A stretch of 64,000 nt of DNA from Nyssa sinensis (taxonomy: Eukaryota; Streptophyta; Magnoliopsida; Cornales; Nyssaceae): NCBI GenBank assembly GCA_008638375.1, contig CM018051.1, positions 26,402,344-26,466,343 of the forward strand, read 5' to 3'. This document shows, one piece after another, positions 49,802 to 61,660 of the stretch. The notes beneath the pieces were generated by a model. That model saw only the letters and a list, made by a program, of their open reading frames with translations, was not told where the DNA came from and ran no database searches. The translations under genes and the position numbers were made by a program. How positions within the stretch are numbered: the first letter of the stretch is position 1; every line of letters starts with the position of its first letter.

Positions 49802-50529
49802 TGTAACATCCTAACCCAATTAAGTGAAGTAATTAAGGTTAATAATGATTATCATCAAATAATTTGCTTGATAATCACGGGCAATTCTACTTAAGACTAA
49901 CAGTCTATGAATATGGAGACAAATGTAAAAAAGAGAGAAATTAGTTATGAATTTGAGACAATCAATTTTAAGAAAATGATTTAGTGACAACGATCATAAC
50001 TTGATGATAAATTACAATTGACGTTAATTGAGGATTAACACTTGAATAATTTTGGAAGATTAGTACATAAAATACACTTAAAGTAAGACTAATGACGCAT
50101 AAATTAAATATGCTTAATCAAAAAATATTGCAAAGGTTATAAAAGTCTTTTGGAGACAAAAATGCTAATTTTAGGGGTAAGTAAAATATTTTAACATGCA
50201 ATATAATGCATATACAAAAAGAAAATAGAAGGAATAAGCCAAAAAAGGCTCCCACCAAGTTTTCAACATTACACCTTATGCAAGCAAATGATAAGCATCC
50301 AAAAATAACACCAACAAGCTACAATCACTTTTGTGCTACATAAGCCACGTGGTATGTATATAACCCATAAAAAATGTAGGAAAAATGAGACACGTGTCAC
50401 ACCTTACAGTACCAACCCCTTACCCAATCAGAATACATGTAAACCCCTTCCCCATTATATAAACAAAGTATGTGTATGTGTATGATATACGAACACTCAA
50501 TTTAGACCAAGTGTGCTTCGGCTAGAGAC

Positions 50530-50590
<61 letters not shown>

Positions 50591-52992
50591 AAGAACAAGA
50601 ACAAGAACAAGAAATAAAGGAACTTACCCTGCATGGTTGCTTGAATTTGAAGAACCCACCGACCAGAATCGAACCAAAAAGGGAGAAAAAAAAAAGAAGA
50701 GGGAGAAGAAACTGCTAGGAAGAGAGAGAAACTAAAACACGTAACTTTTCTCTAGAATTTTCAAAAGTTTAGCTTTTGTTATTTAATTGAAGTTGCATGC
50801 ATGTATTTAGTATAATAAATGAATGAAAATAGGAGAAAAATGACATTGGTTGAGCTTGAGAAACCCTAGGAAAACATTGTTACCGAATTGAAAGAAATTG
50901 GGTTACTATGAAAACTTAACCAAACTTGGTATGGACTCTAAGGTTCACAGGAGCAAGAAAAATGGGACACATAGCAACTTAAATCACATAAAATGGTTGA
51001 CATACTAGTGGATATTACGATTTATAGTCAAAAGAGAGAGAGAGAAATTGAGAGCATGCATTTGAGCTTGGTTTGTTTAGTTTAGGAATGGGAAATGGTC
51101 CCTGGGAGTTCCAGGAACACAATGGAGCAAAAAGGAAGCAAAAAAAGTAAGTGAAACATCACAAAATATGTTTGGAGTGTGCTCGCCAGAAAATCAGGTC
51201 TCGTTGGAGACCCACTGTAACGGCCTATTTCGACGACTAAACTTAAGTGAAACCAAGTTTCAACATTATATATGGAATCCTTATCAAAAACTGGTTCAAA
51301 CCATGTCGAAGTTGTCGCTAGAAAACACTCGTCAAAGGTCACTATCGCTAGAGAAGGCGATCGGCGCCAGTGAAGATATTTAGTTGACCAATCAACGGGT
51401 CAAGTCGGGTTGGATCGGGTTGGTTAACGGGTTCGGTTGACCCACCTAACTTAGATCCTAACTATAAACCAAGCGGCGTCATTTTTATTAAGTGACTGAT
51501 GATGACATGTTGGCATCATGGTGATGCACTAAACCGGTTGGACCAGTTAGTTCACCTTTGTTTTAGACCGGTTCACTTGAGAAAAGACTGGACCAAACGG
51601 TTTAGGGTTTTGTACTTTTTTAAAATTCCATTTTGGCCCCAAGACTTTCTGTTAATTATGAAATGGCCTATAAAATTAATTTTAAATCCTTTTTAAATTA
51701 TGAGAAATTTCCAAAATGTTTTTAAGCTAAAAATAGGCCAAATAAAGGCCAATTAAAATGAACGAAGAGTCTAACGTAATATTTTTGGGCATTTCGGATT
51801 CAATGACAGAGTCTGATTTACGAAATTAAATCCCAAAAAATATGAACGGGCAAACTGGAATAATTTCAATTATGTCCTAATGGTTAATTAAGTGATCAAT
51901 TGAACCCCAATGACTATGAAAATACCTATCTTAACATTTTGAGACATTCTGGACCCAATGACGGGATCTATTTTATGAAACTAAGTCCTGAAAATATAGA
52001 CACGTGAAATGTCATAATTACCATTATGCCCTTAGTGATCCAACAGCTAGTTAAATGTCAGAGATAGCATATTCTGACTTTCTTTAACATTCCAGACTCA
52101 ACGGTGGAGTTCATTTTAGCAAACGAAGTACCAAAAACTGGGACACGCGAAAGTATAAAAGTACAGCTTAATATAAGTTATAGATATGCAAATTAAGGTC
52201 CATAAAAGCCTAAACTGATTGTCTTCGATATTCCAGGCCTGATGGTGATGTTCTTTTGATAAAATAAGATCTGATAACAAACTAAAAAATGACAAATACG
52301 TCCTTATGACTTAATGAAATTACCATAAGTGTATAGATGAAATTAAAAGGTCCATATAAAAATTAGAAGGACCGACTAGACTCAAAAATAAAGTTCGAAT
52401 ATGTAAATTGTGTACGAAGAAATGTGGGACATTAAAAGTGTAAATTACCATTATGCCCTTGAAAGGACAAATAAGTTATAAAGCATCAGGAACCCTAAAT
52501 TGAGAATTTGAAGTTCTCTTAATCAATTAAACTAAGTTCAAAAGAACTTATAACACTGAATAAAGATGCTTGGAATTATAATAAATACTAATTCGACATA
52601 CAAAATATTTTTTATCCATGATTATAGGATCACCCAAATGATGAAAAAATGAAATAGGATATGGGATAGCTACTATGGTACCAGTATGGGAATGCAATGC
52701 TAAGGACCCAATATAAGTAAACTTGAACTCTAATATGTGGATTTCTACTCTGCCAATGTGGCTTACTTAAATAGTTTTCGATCCTTGTTTCTTGAAATTA
52801 CGCATCAATAATTTTTTTGAGTCCACAACCTATTGTTTACTGTGATTTTCCATTTTATGGAATTTGTGATTTGTTGAGATCCTATTTTTGTGAATATTTG
52901 TGAGTCTTTTGACTCATTGGCTATATCTTGTCTTTGTAATCATTGTAATCCCTTTTATTGTGGATGTTTGTAACCTATTTATATGCACATAT
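49802..52992 (+). mobile_element. Long LTR, plus orientation, cut at 52993
   Basis: It starts TGTAACATCCTAACCC and follows 8613-11750 almost block for block (degenerate tRNA-like module 50255-50340, (GA)n at 50537-50588, CGGGTCAAGTCGGGTTGG near 51395, ATGATTATAGG-type phrase near 52617). At 52992 (TATGCACATAT) it is interrupted by a minus-strand LTR; the equivalent site in the 8613 copy is near 11740 and is uninterrupted. Confidence 0.82.
50537..50612. repeat. (GA)n followed by (AACAAG)n
   Basis: A GA tract of about 50 bp at 50537-50588 followed by four copies of AACAAG at 50588-50612. Confidence 0.93.
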
Positions 52993-53524
52993 TGTCACAT
53001 CCTAGAACCACCCTGTGCAGATTAGGGATAATAACCAGCCAGCTAGACACCTCACCAATACGCTAACTATTTCTGAGTCTGTAAAAACTTTTTTTATTTG
53101 AATGCAGTCACACTCGGCAAAGCATAAGTAAAGTTACATCAAAGTTGCAATAATATAAGCCCAACATTACATTACACATAAGTGTCTGAACTATTACATC
53201 GTTCACCTTCTGTGCTTACTCTAAGTTGGTACAATAATCTGGTATTTGCCACCTCGAGTTGGCACTTCGATAGTTGGGGTACTAATCCTCTTCTAGCTAC
53301 AGTTTCTATTCAACATAGCTCACTATTATCTGGATTTGTAGCTTCTTATTCCTTCCTAAAAATACACAGGATAAAACTTGTGAGCTTTATGAAAGGCTCG
53401 TGAGTAATGCAAGTTCACTGTCGCAGGTTTCTGAAAAAATCCCCTTTCAAAATCTTTCGTCACTTTGCATAAGCTTTCATATACTTTCATAAACATTTAG
53501 AACATTTATGACTTTCATAAACAA

Positions 53525-54084
53525 TGTAATACCCCAACCTGAGTTAGACAGTAACCGACTCGGGTTAAACCGGGCCATGACATGTGATACCGGACTGTAT
53601 GCCAATATATTATGTAAATAAAATTTGACGTACAATTGAATGACATAGTTAGTGTACGATGTACGAGGGTGAGTGACAAGCAGTCCCGAGTACCCGAGGG
53701 TTATTATATCGAAAACCCGACAAGTACGAAAAAAGTACACGTGAGTAAAAAATGTTTGTGTATTTAAATATACATATATATATATAGAAATAAGTAAAAT
53801 ATATATATGTGTGTGTGTGTGAGCATATGATAATATATATATATATATATGAAATAATAAAATAATAAAAAGAAATGAAATAAAAGAAATAAAATAACGA
53901 AGAAGAAAGCTGTAGAAGAATACAGAAGATGGTAGAAAAATGGAAAGAATACATTTAATGCAAGGAAGAAAAGTGATAAAAGTGATTGAAAGTTCTAAAG
54001 AGAGAAAAAGGTGGTGGAAAACTTGCTATATATATATATATAAATATATCTGAGAGGGGTTTAAAAGAAAACCAAAAATGAAGA

Positions 54085-54137
<53 letters not shown>

Positions 54138-56758
54138 CTGAATCACAAGAAAGCGAATAAAGGAAGAATAAGCAAGAAGAAAAGCAGTCGGTTGAATTCA
54201 GAGAGTTAACCAAAGTGCAGAAGAAGAAAAAGGAGAAAGAGAAAGAAAAGGAAGAACCAAGACTGAACAATGGGAAGCTTCGAAAAACTGAAAGTTTAAG
54301 TTTGCAATTTGAATTATCAAATTAAGTATTTTAATTTCATTCAGTTATAGGGTTTTATAAAACATGATTTAAGCTTTTAAATGCAAAAATAATGATAGAA
54401 AATGATGCTAAAATGAACAAGAAACTTGAGTTGTAGGTTTATGATGATAATCAGTTTTGTGATTTTTTTGTGCATAAACCTTTGTTTAGATGATGAGGAA
54501 ATATTCCTCTTAGGTGCATAAATTGAATGGGATATAAATTGGGTCAAAACAATAGAGGTGAAGGCATGAACAAGGGAGAAAACCAATTGGCCAAAAAACC
54601 GGTTTCCACTGAAATTTCCATTAGTTGAGGGGCTGTGATACATTGAAACTGAAAATTGAATTTAGACATGAAAAACCCATGAAATTTGGAAGAAAATGGT
54701 GTTAAAATAGGTCAAAAAAGGTCATTGGCACCAAAGACACCGGAGACCCACCGAAGATTTGCCAGAGAAGAAGGCACTGCGTAGGTTCGGGTTTGGGTCG
54801 GTTCGAGTTCGGGTCAGACCTGACTCGCTTGCACCTCAAGCCTGTTCCAATCCGACACTGTTTTGGGTTGTGTTTAATTAGAAATTGGAGTGTTTGGTTA
54901 TAAAGTTATGAAATTGAAAATAAATGGAAGAGGGATAGCGTATTCTAGTTTAGTGGTTAGCCATTGTTGGGTTATTCCACAAAGGAATAAAGGAATCTTG
55001 AAATTTTACTTTTGGCCCAAGAGTTTAGAGAAACTGAAAAAAGGCCCAAAATTTTAAGAAATTAAAAAGAGGCCAAGAAATTATAGTAATTATGAACTGA
55101 CAAAATAAATAAATAAATAAAATAATTAATTAAATAGTAATTTAAAATGAGGAAAATTATTAAAATGCCCCAAAACCAAAAAATGAGTCAAATAGATTCC
55201 GATTAAAGTAAACGAATAGTGAATTTTTATTAATTTAAGCATTCCAAACTCAACGGTAGAGTCCAATTTTTGAAAAGAGGTCTCGAGAAGTAAGAACACG
55301 TAAAGGTGCAAAAGGACCATTTTGCCCTTTTCAGTCCAAGAGTCCAATTTAAGATCCGTAAAAGCCTAGACTAATTTTATTCGACGTTTCAGACACAATG
55401 ATGAGGTCTAAATTAGTAAATAAATTACTTAAAGCCATGATAGACATATTTGAATAAATAGCATAGATTGATTACGGCTATAGACTGAGTTATATTTTTC
55501 AAATGATAGAAGCGTCGGAAGGAAAAGAAGTTTGATTCACTTGGGACCAAAAAAGGTAAGTAATACCTGACCTCTGCATGTAGCACATTCCTAGGCATGT
55601 CATAGTTTTTTTATATGCATTTGTACTCTTATTTATCATATCAGATTCTTTATAATTCCACTATGTGATATTGCTTCTCAGTGGAATAGCTTAGCCATGA
55701 TGTTGTATCTTGCTCTTGATTTTCATATCATTTGATGATGTTATATCCTAATCATGAGATTTCGTACATTTGTGCAAAGGACCATTTTGTACACTTGTAC
55801 GTAGGGCCAAGAGTGGCCAGATGTTGTTCTCGGCAGCCCGATAACATAGCTGTAAAAAGCTATAGTTATATTATGTTGCCTTGAACCAATTATGCTCCAC
55901 ATTCTTCTCAGTGGAGAGTAGCATGGTCTTGATATTTTATCAATGTTGGATTTGTGCTCAGTCACAACTCCATCTAGATGCGTAGTATGTCCCGAGTATG
56001 GGGACTATTTTTACAGATTGAGCTTAGTGCTTATGCACACGGGGTAGCCAGGCCCCACAGATTAACGCATCCACCAGCTTCAACATCACTATCTTTTTAT
56101 TGAGATTCATTGTCTGATCATGTTTTTGTATGAATGATCAGGTAGTTGCTCAGCGTTTATTGAGTACTTACTATGATTATTTGAGATTCATTGATGAGCT
56201 CTAATTAATATTATTCCTGATCATTGATATTCCTTAATGAGCCATAATTGATACTTGATTATCATCTGTATCCCTAATCATTTGATATACATTGCTGAGC
56301 TGTGATTATTGTTTGATATTGACTGGCTATCATATCCTTGTTACTCAATTCTTTCCAGATCTTATATACATGGCAGAGTATGGGACTTACTTACTAAGCT
56401 TAGTATAGCTCACTCCTATTTACATATTTTTTTTCAAGGACGAATACAGAGGACAGACATTAGGAGCCTGTGGCCAAAATTTGGACATTTTGGCATGAAC
56501 GGTAATAGTAGTATAGTCTTACAGCTCTCCCATGTATTCACGTCCTAGGGATGAGGTGATGACTTAGAATTTTCACCGACTGTACTTTTGTAGTTACAGG
56601 CTAATATATATACATGTAACCAGTTTATTTTATTGTCTTCTGTTTTGTTCATATATTATGATGATGATATGGTTACATGTTAGTGACACCAATGATGGTA
56701 TAACAGGATAAATAGGTCCGATTCGACGAAATGGCCGAGTCAGATGGTTGCAGTCCCC
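53525..56758 (+). mobile_element. Solo LTR, about 3.23 kb, 3' end altered
   Basis: It starts TGTAATACCCCAACCTG. Landmarks: TA/GT tracts 53770-53850, (AG)n 54085-54134, GGGTTTGGGTCGGTTCG near 54788, TTGTGCTCAGTCACAACTCC near 55951, CTCTCCCATGTATTCACG near 56523. The expected terminus is missing: after CAGTCCCCTAAT near 56760 the sequence changes to CTTGTATTGTATAA, so roughly the last 30 bp are lost and no duplication can be scored. Left flank is AACAA. Confidence 0.78.
54085..54134. repeat. (AG)n microsatellite
   Basis: An uninterrupted AG tract of about 48 bp in the LTR. The serine/leucine-rich frames on the minus strand derive from it. Confidence 0.95.
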
Positions 56759-56769
56759 TAATCTTGTAT

Positions 56770-56900
56770 TGTATAAACATTCTTGGCTTTTATAAACAGT
56801 CTTGGCTTTCATGAACTTTCATAAATATTTAGAAACATTTATGACTTTTGTAAACGTTCATGACTTTCATAAACATTCTTAGCTTTCATGGATAGCAAAT
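56770..56900. repeat. Degenerate short tandem repeat (CTTTCATAAACATT type)
   Basis: Six or so imperfect ~24-bp units such as TCTTGGCTTTCATGAA and TCATGACTTTCATAAACATT. The same unit occurs on the other side of the inserted LTR at 53475-53524, which supports a single host sequence. Confidence 0.7.
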
Positions 56901-57121
56901 AAAAAAGCAGAATTAAAAGCTACTAGCATTCTTAAAACGTACTCGTATAACTGATTGCAAGGCATTTAAGAAAATGTAAATTCGTCTGCCAGATAGTCTT
57001 ACAAGGTAAAACATTGTAAGCATAAAGCTATAGTTGAAAACTAAGTGATAAAATAATATATATGCCAATCTTTCTTCCTTTAATCTTGTATTGTATAACC
57101 ACCTGAGTGGTTATTCAATCT

Positions 57122-58184
57122 TGTCACAACTCGAAACCCACCCTATGCAAATTGGGGATCACGGGGCCGACCTTGTGGCCGTCCCTACTTTTTCTTTCCT
57201 TTTATCAGTGAGATCAATGTGTAAAATAAACATTTAAAATAGTTATACAATGAAATTCTTAATAAATCATAATAAGGTTCTACATATATCAAATGGGAAC
57301 CAATATTACATCACCCTTAGGTGGTGAATACATGGGAGAACTATAACATCTTTTCTATTGCATTTTTCAAAATGCTCTCCTATGCTCTTAAACTCCTACT
57401 ACTGTCTCGCAGCGTCCCTTCGTGAAACAAATAAGTAAGTCTGAATGAGCTAACAAAGCTCAATAAGTAAATTCCCATCTCTGCCATTGGTCAGGGTCAA
57501 TATAGAAAGAACATAATCCAAGGTAAACAACGATGTGAAACATGATAGTCAGTCATAGGATAAAATGCTGCAATAGCCAATCAGGGGTAGAATGCCAAAA
57601 TGGCTAATCAAAACAATAAAGATCACAATAACTAGTCATGAGAAATTGATAACAACGATACAATGAACATGGGATCATCAATGAAGGTCTGTCAAAATAA
57701 TAGATATACTACTACAATAAATAGATAACCAATCAATCATAAATCAATGGATAAGCTTTCAATATATGATTATTCATAGGGAATAGCATAATCATCCTAT
57801 GAATTCAATAAAAGATATGATATCAAATCAAACAGAAGTAATACACATTCCGTTCAGGGCTTGGCAGACCCTCGGTTTTTTGGGAATAGCATAATCATCC
57901 CATGAATTCAATAAAAATACTCACTGCGTATAATACGACATCATTGCCACACGTACACACATGTACACACATATATACACTACTATTACATATATATACA
58001 TACCCATATATACCTATATGTATACGTACATTGATACTTACTCATGGCTTTGCTCGAGTATTACCCGGGTATTCAAGACCGTTCGTATTCCAAAATCGAC
58101 TATTTATTCAATATCGAGAAAATGAACCCCAACATCTCGGGTTTGTAGTGGTGGCTTGGTTACATTCTGGGTCGGCTTATTACA
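57122..58184 (-). mobile_element. 3' LTR of the minus-strand gypsy element, internally deleted to 1063 bp
   Basis: Ends are TGTCACAACTCGAAACCC (57122) and GGGTCGGCTTATTACA (58184); the latter abuts the polypurine tract at 58185, which fixes it as the 3' LTR. The 57122-57880 part matches the 807-bp solo LTR at 6759-7520. The centre of the LTR is deleted, with a 35-bp local duplication at the joint (57779-57813 and 57882-57916). Confidence 0.88.
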
Positions 58185-58196
58185 TTCTCCCCCCTT
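58185..58196 (-). promoter_or_regulatory. Polypurine tract
   Basis: On the minus strand AAGGGGGGAGAA directly precedes the 3' LTR start at 58184. It matches the tract at 35685-35697. Confidence 0.9.
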
Positions 58197-58209
58197 AAAT
58201 AAGTTTGGT

Positions 58210-59194
58210 CCCCAAACTTGGCGTATCTCATGGTGTAAAAAGATAAGGATATTTGACACGTACTTCATCCTCTCGTTCCCAAGTAGCTTCCTCGATTTAG
58301 TGATTCCTCCACAATACTTTCACTAACGGGATGGTCTTGTTCCGTAGAACTTACTCTCGGTGGTCCAAGATCTGCACTAGTTGCTCAATGTAACTCAAAT
58401 TCTCTTGGACATCTAGAGGCTCGTGTTCTACTACCTAATCTGGGTTATGCAAGCATTTTCTCAACATAGAAACATAAAAAACATCGTGCACATGTGCTAG
58501 CTCTAATGGCAAGACAAGTTGATATGCCACTGGTCTGACTTGTCTAATAATCTCGAACGGTCCAATGTATTGTGGCCGTAGCTTCCCTCTCTTGCCAAAC
58601 CTTACCACTCCCTTCACAGGTGATACTTTTAGAAATATGTACTCACTTGTCGCAAAGTCCAGTTCTCGTCTCCTAGTATCAGCGTAACTCTTTTGTCGGC
58701 TCTAAGTCGTTAACAAACGTTGCATGATCAACTGGACCTTGTCGGTGGTTTGTTCCACTATCTTTGGCCCAAACAGCTTCCTTTCACCTACTTCCATCTA
58801 GCATAGTGAAGACCGACACTTCCTGTCATACAATGCTTCATATGGTGTCATGCCAATACTGGATTGGTAGTTGTTGTTGAATGTGAATTCCACCAATGGC
58901 AGTTGATCCTCCCAGTTTCCTTTAAAGCCTATGACACAGAACCGTAGTAGATCCTCCAGAGTCTGTATTGTCCTTTCGGACTGTCCATCTGTCTCTGGAT
59001 GGTAAGAAGACTCAATTCTGTGCCCATTGCTTTCTGTAAACTCCTCCAAAATCTAGATACGAACCATGGATCTCGATCGGATACAATGGATACTGGAACT
59101 CTATGTAGTCGAATGATCTCCCTGATGTAGAGTATTGCCATCCATTCTAGAGTTTGAGGATTTTGGATTTCTTCGGAACTCAATTGACCTGTCA
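58210..59194 (-). pseudogene. Integrase C-terminal half and chromodomain (Tekay/Del-like)
   Basis: From high to low coordinate the minus strand gives LYIREIIRLH...VSIVSDRD (second catalytic Asp), then YHPETDGQSERTIQTLEDLL with the third catalytic Glu kept (58798-59049), VEFTFNNNYQSSIGMTPYEAL, the MKGVVRFGKRGKL / VAYQL / VFYVSMLRKCLHNPD region (58435-58617), and chromodomain-like VLRNKTIPLVKVLWRNH near 58310-58350. Frames change at about 59040 and 58790, and stops occur in the chromodomain. It is the continuation of the integrase at 60655-61190, separated by an LTR fragment. The chromodomain is thought to direct integration to heterochromatin in this lineage. Confidence 0.88.
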
Positions 59195-59246
59195 AAAACC
59201 ACATAGTCAGGATTTTGGGTTTCTTCGGAACTCAATTGACCTGTCA
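59158..59246. repeat. 37-bp direct repeat at the insertion breakpoint
   Basis: 59158-59194 and 59210-59246 are identical except for one base (GGATTTTGGATTTCTTCGG versus GGATTTTGGGTTTCTTCGG at their starts), with a 15-bp spacer. The first copy belongs to the integrase reading frame; foreign LTR sequence starts right after the second. Confidence 0.95.
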
Positions 59247-60650
59247 TGTGAAATGCCCGGTAGTAGGATCTAATCCCCTAGGAAATGAGATATCTCCACG
59301 TATAAGTAAAATGGGAGTCTGGTTCGAAACAGAATCCACCTAATCAAAGAGAAAAGATGACAAAGGTTTTTGAAAATGGAAGCAGGTTTTACCCCCATTT
59401 TCACTATGCATGTTTATATGTTTTGAAGTGCATATACTCTATTTCAAGAAATATATGTTTAGATTGAATACTTTAAATGTTTCAAAACTATCTATTATGA
59501 AGAATGCATGTACTCTATGTTCAAAATATACGAGCAACTGGTAGTGAGTATTTTATAAACTCTCATGTGCGAAACCACTACCAATTGAAAACCCATGGCA
59601 AATGCTGGAATTACAGTGGTGTAATTCAGAATCATATTTTAAGTCATTTGGACTTCATTCATTATCAATAACAGAAGGTTTCAGTGGTGTAAAATTCACG
59701 AAATTGGAAGATTGGGTTTACAGAAATTAGGGCTATAGTGAGGGTGAGTCAGGGGACAATGAATAGTAACAAGTTATGAGTCGGACCTCGAGTCGGGTCC
59801 TAACCCGATGTTTTTTATTAGGGTTTGGGTCAATCAGAACTCCGACGTTTTGGTTAAGTTTTTAAATTTAAAATGTTAGGGCTGACGTCAGCTTACGTGT
59901 TGAACCAATTAAACCGGTTGGTTCAATGAAACCCTAGATTGGTTCACTTAAAAATGAAATAAACCCACTGGTTCAGACCGAAAATTAGGGAAATTAGATT
60001 TTGACCCCCAGAACTTCTGGAAAATTTCACTATGGCCCGACCGAAATTAATTTAAGATTAAATTAATAATATTTAAATAAGAAATATTTCAAAAATACCC
60101 CAAGGTTAAATATGGGTCAAACGAAGTCCAAATAAAATAAATAAATAGTGCATTTTGACTATTTTGGACATTCTGAACCCAATGGTGGGGTTTGTTTCAC
60201 GAGACGGGACTCTAAAAAATAAGACAGTTTAAAATGTAAATTACCAAATCGCCCCTGACATGCCCAAAGCCAAATGGAAGTCCGGGAAAGTCTAAATTGA
60301 CTTTCTTCGACGTTTCGGACTCAACGGTGAGGTCCGTAATACGAAATGAAGTACGAAAAAATATGACACATAAATATGTAAAGTATAGAATCAAACCTCA
60401 TGATTTAATGAAGCTACCAGAAGAGTATATGTTAAGAGAATAGCGCGTAAGATAAAAGTTAGGATTTAATACGATCTAAGCATAAAATAAGAACATCAAT
60501 AGGAGATATTTGAAGTACATATGAAGTTAATAGATTATTTAAGAATTGTTCTTAGGAACTACAAAGGGGAAAGGAAAGGCACCGCAGTAAAGCCGGCCTA
60601 AAAGTATAAAGTGAGTAACCCTGCATTTGAAATGGAGATTTAACTCCATG
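59247..60650 (+). mobile_element. LTR fragment without ends, lodged in the integrase region
   Basis: This 1.4-kb stretch has the plus-strand LTR-interior layout: GTCGGACCTCGAGTCGGGTC near 59780, AACCGGTTGGTTCAATGAAA near 59912, CACGAGACGGGACTC near 60196, and TTTCGGACTCAACGGTGAGG near 60313. Neither the TGTAA start nor the TGACA end is present, and no target duplication is seen, so it is not a simple transposition. Confidence 0.72.
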
Positions 60651-60654
60651 GATG

Positions 60655-61190
60655 GTTGTCTTTATCAATCTGTCTACGATCACCCATATAGCATCATTCC
60701 CATGAGGTGTCTTAAGCAATCCTGTCACAAGATCCATCGTGATGTGCTCCCACTTCCACTCAGGTATTGGGAGTGACTGTAGAAGTCCTCCTGGCCTCTG
60801 GTGCTCAACTTTAATTTGCTGGTACTCGATACAACATGCAATGTGCTCAGCTATCTCTCTTTTCATCCCTGACCACCAATAAGTATTCTTCATGTTACGG
60901 TACATCTTAGTATTCCCTGGGTGTATAGTAAATCTCGAACTGTGTGCCTCATCAAAAATCTTCTTCTTGATCTCAGGTACGTCTGGCACACAGATTCTAT
61001 CATAATAGCACAACAACCCATCTCGGATAGTGAAATCCGAATTCCCTCCAGTCTCAACCTCCCTACGGAGTTTGGCTAACTTCTTATCCTGAGTCTGCAG
61101 TTTCCTGATCTTGTCTATAATTGTCAGACCAATCATCACATTGGCACATATTGCCCTGGAACTTGGCAGAACCACTTCGATTTCCATCAC
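60655..61190 (-). pseudogene. Integrase N-terminal half (zinc-binding domain and first catalytic Asp)
   Basis: Minus-strand frame starting at 61190: KIRKLQTQDKKLAKLR linker, RDGLLCYYDRICVPDVPEIK, HSSRFTIHPGNTKMYRNMKN then YWWSGMKREIAEHIACCIEY. The expected H-x-H...C-x2-C zinc site has Cys-Cys-Ile-Glu-Tyr, so the second Cys is Tyr. WEHITMDLVTGLLKTPHGND holds the first catalytic Asp, and VIVDRLIK is the last conserved block before the inserted LTR fragment. The remaining 35 residues of the open frame are non-homologous read-through. Confidence 0.87.
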
Positions 61191-61194
61191 CTCT

Positions 61195-61660
61195 AACTCT
61201 TGTAGTAGCTATATCTGTGTTGTCAATAGGTAAGCAAAGCTTCCCGATGACTTTCTGCTAAGAGCGTCTATTACTACGTTTGCCTTTCCCGGATGATACT
61301 GTATACTGATCTCATAGTCTTTGATCAACTCTAACCAACGACGTTGACGCATGTTGAGCTCCTTCTATGTAAACAAGTACTTGAGGCTTTTGTGGTTAGT
61401 GAACATCTCACATGTAGTTTCGTACAGATAATGCCTCCATATCTTGAGTACAAAGACAATAGCTACCAGTTAAAGGTCATAGGTCGGGTAATTCTTCTTA
61501 TGTGGCCTTAGTTTCCGTGAAGCATAAGCCACTACCGTTCCTATTTGCATCAGAACGCACCCAAGCCTTGGTGTAAGGCCTCGTTGTAAATCACAAAACC
61601 TTCTATCCTATTTGGCACTGTCAAAATTTGAGCTGTAACCAAACGGTTCTTCAGCTCTTA
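61195..61660 (-). pseudogene. RNase H remnant
   Basis: Minus strand with stops and frame changes: [16 protein letters not shown] near 61545-61600 (the first acidic residue context, where the family has Cys-Asp-Ala-Ser), [17 protein letters not shown] segment near 61470-61510, and [16 protein letters not shown] near 61245-61295. It degrades the RNA of the RNA/DNA hybrid in intact elements. Confidence 0.78.

Larger units (their letters stand above)
52993..57121 (-). mobile_element. LTR of a different subfamily, minus orientation, split by two insertions
   Basis: The left end is TGTCACATCCTAGAACCACC at 52993 (left flank CATAT). It runs to 53524, resumes after the inserted plus LTR at about 56759, and is cut at 57122 by the minus-strand gypsy element; its other end must lie beyond the window. 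It carries degenerate repeats of the type GACTTTCATAAACATT on both sides of the insertion. Confidence 0.65.
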
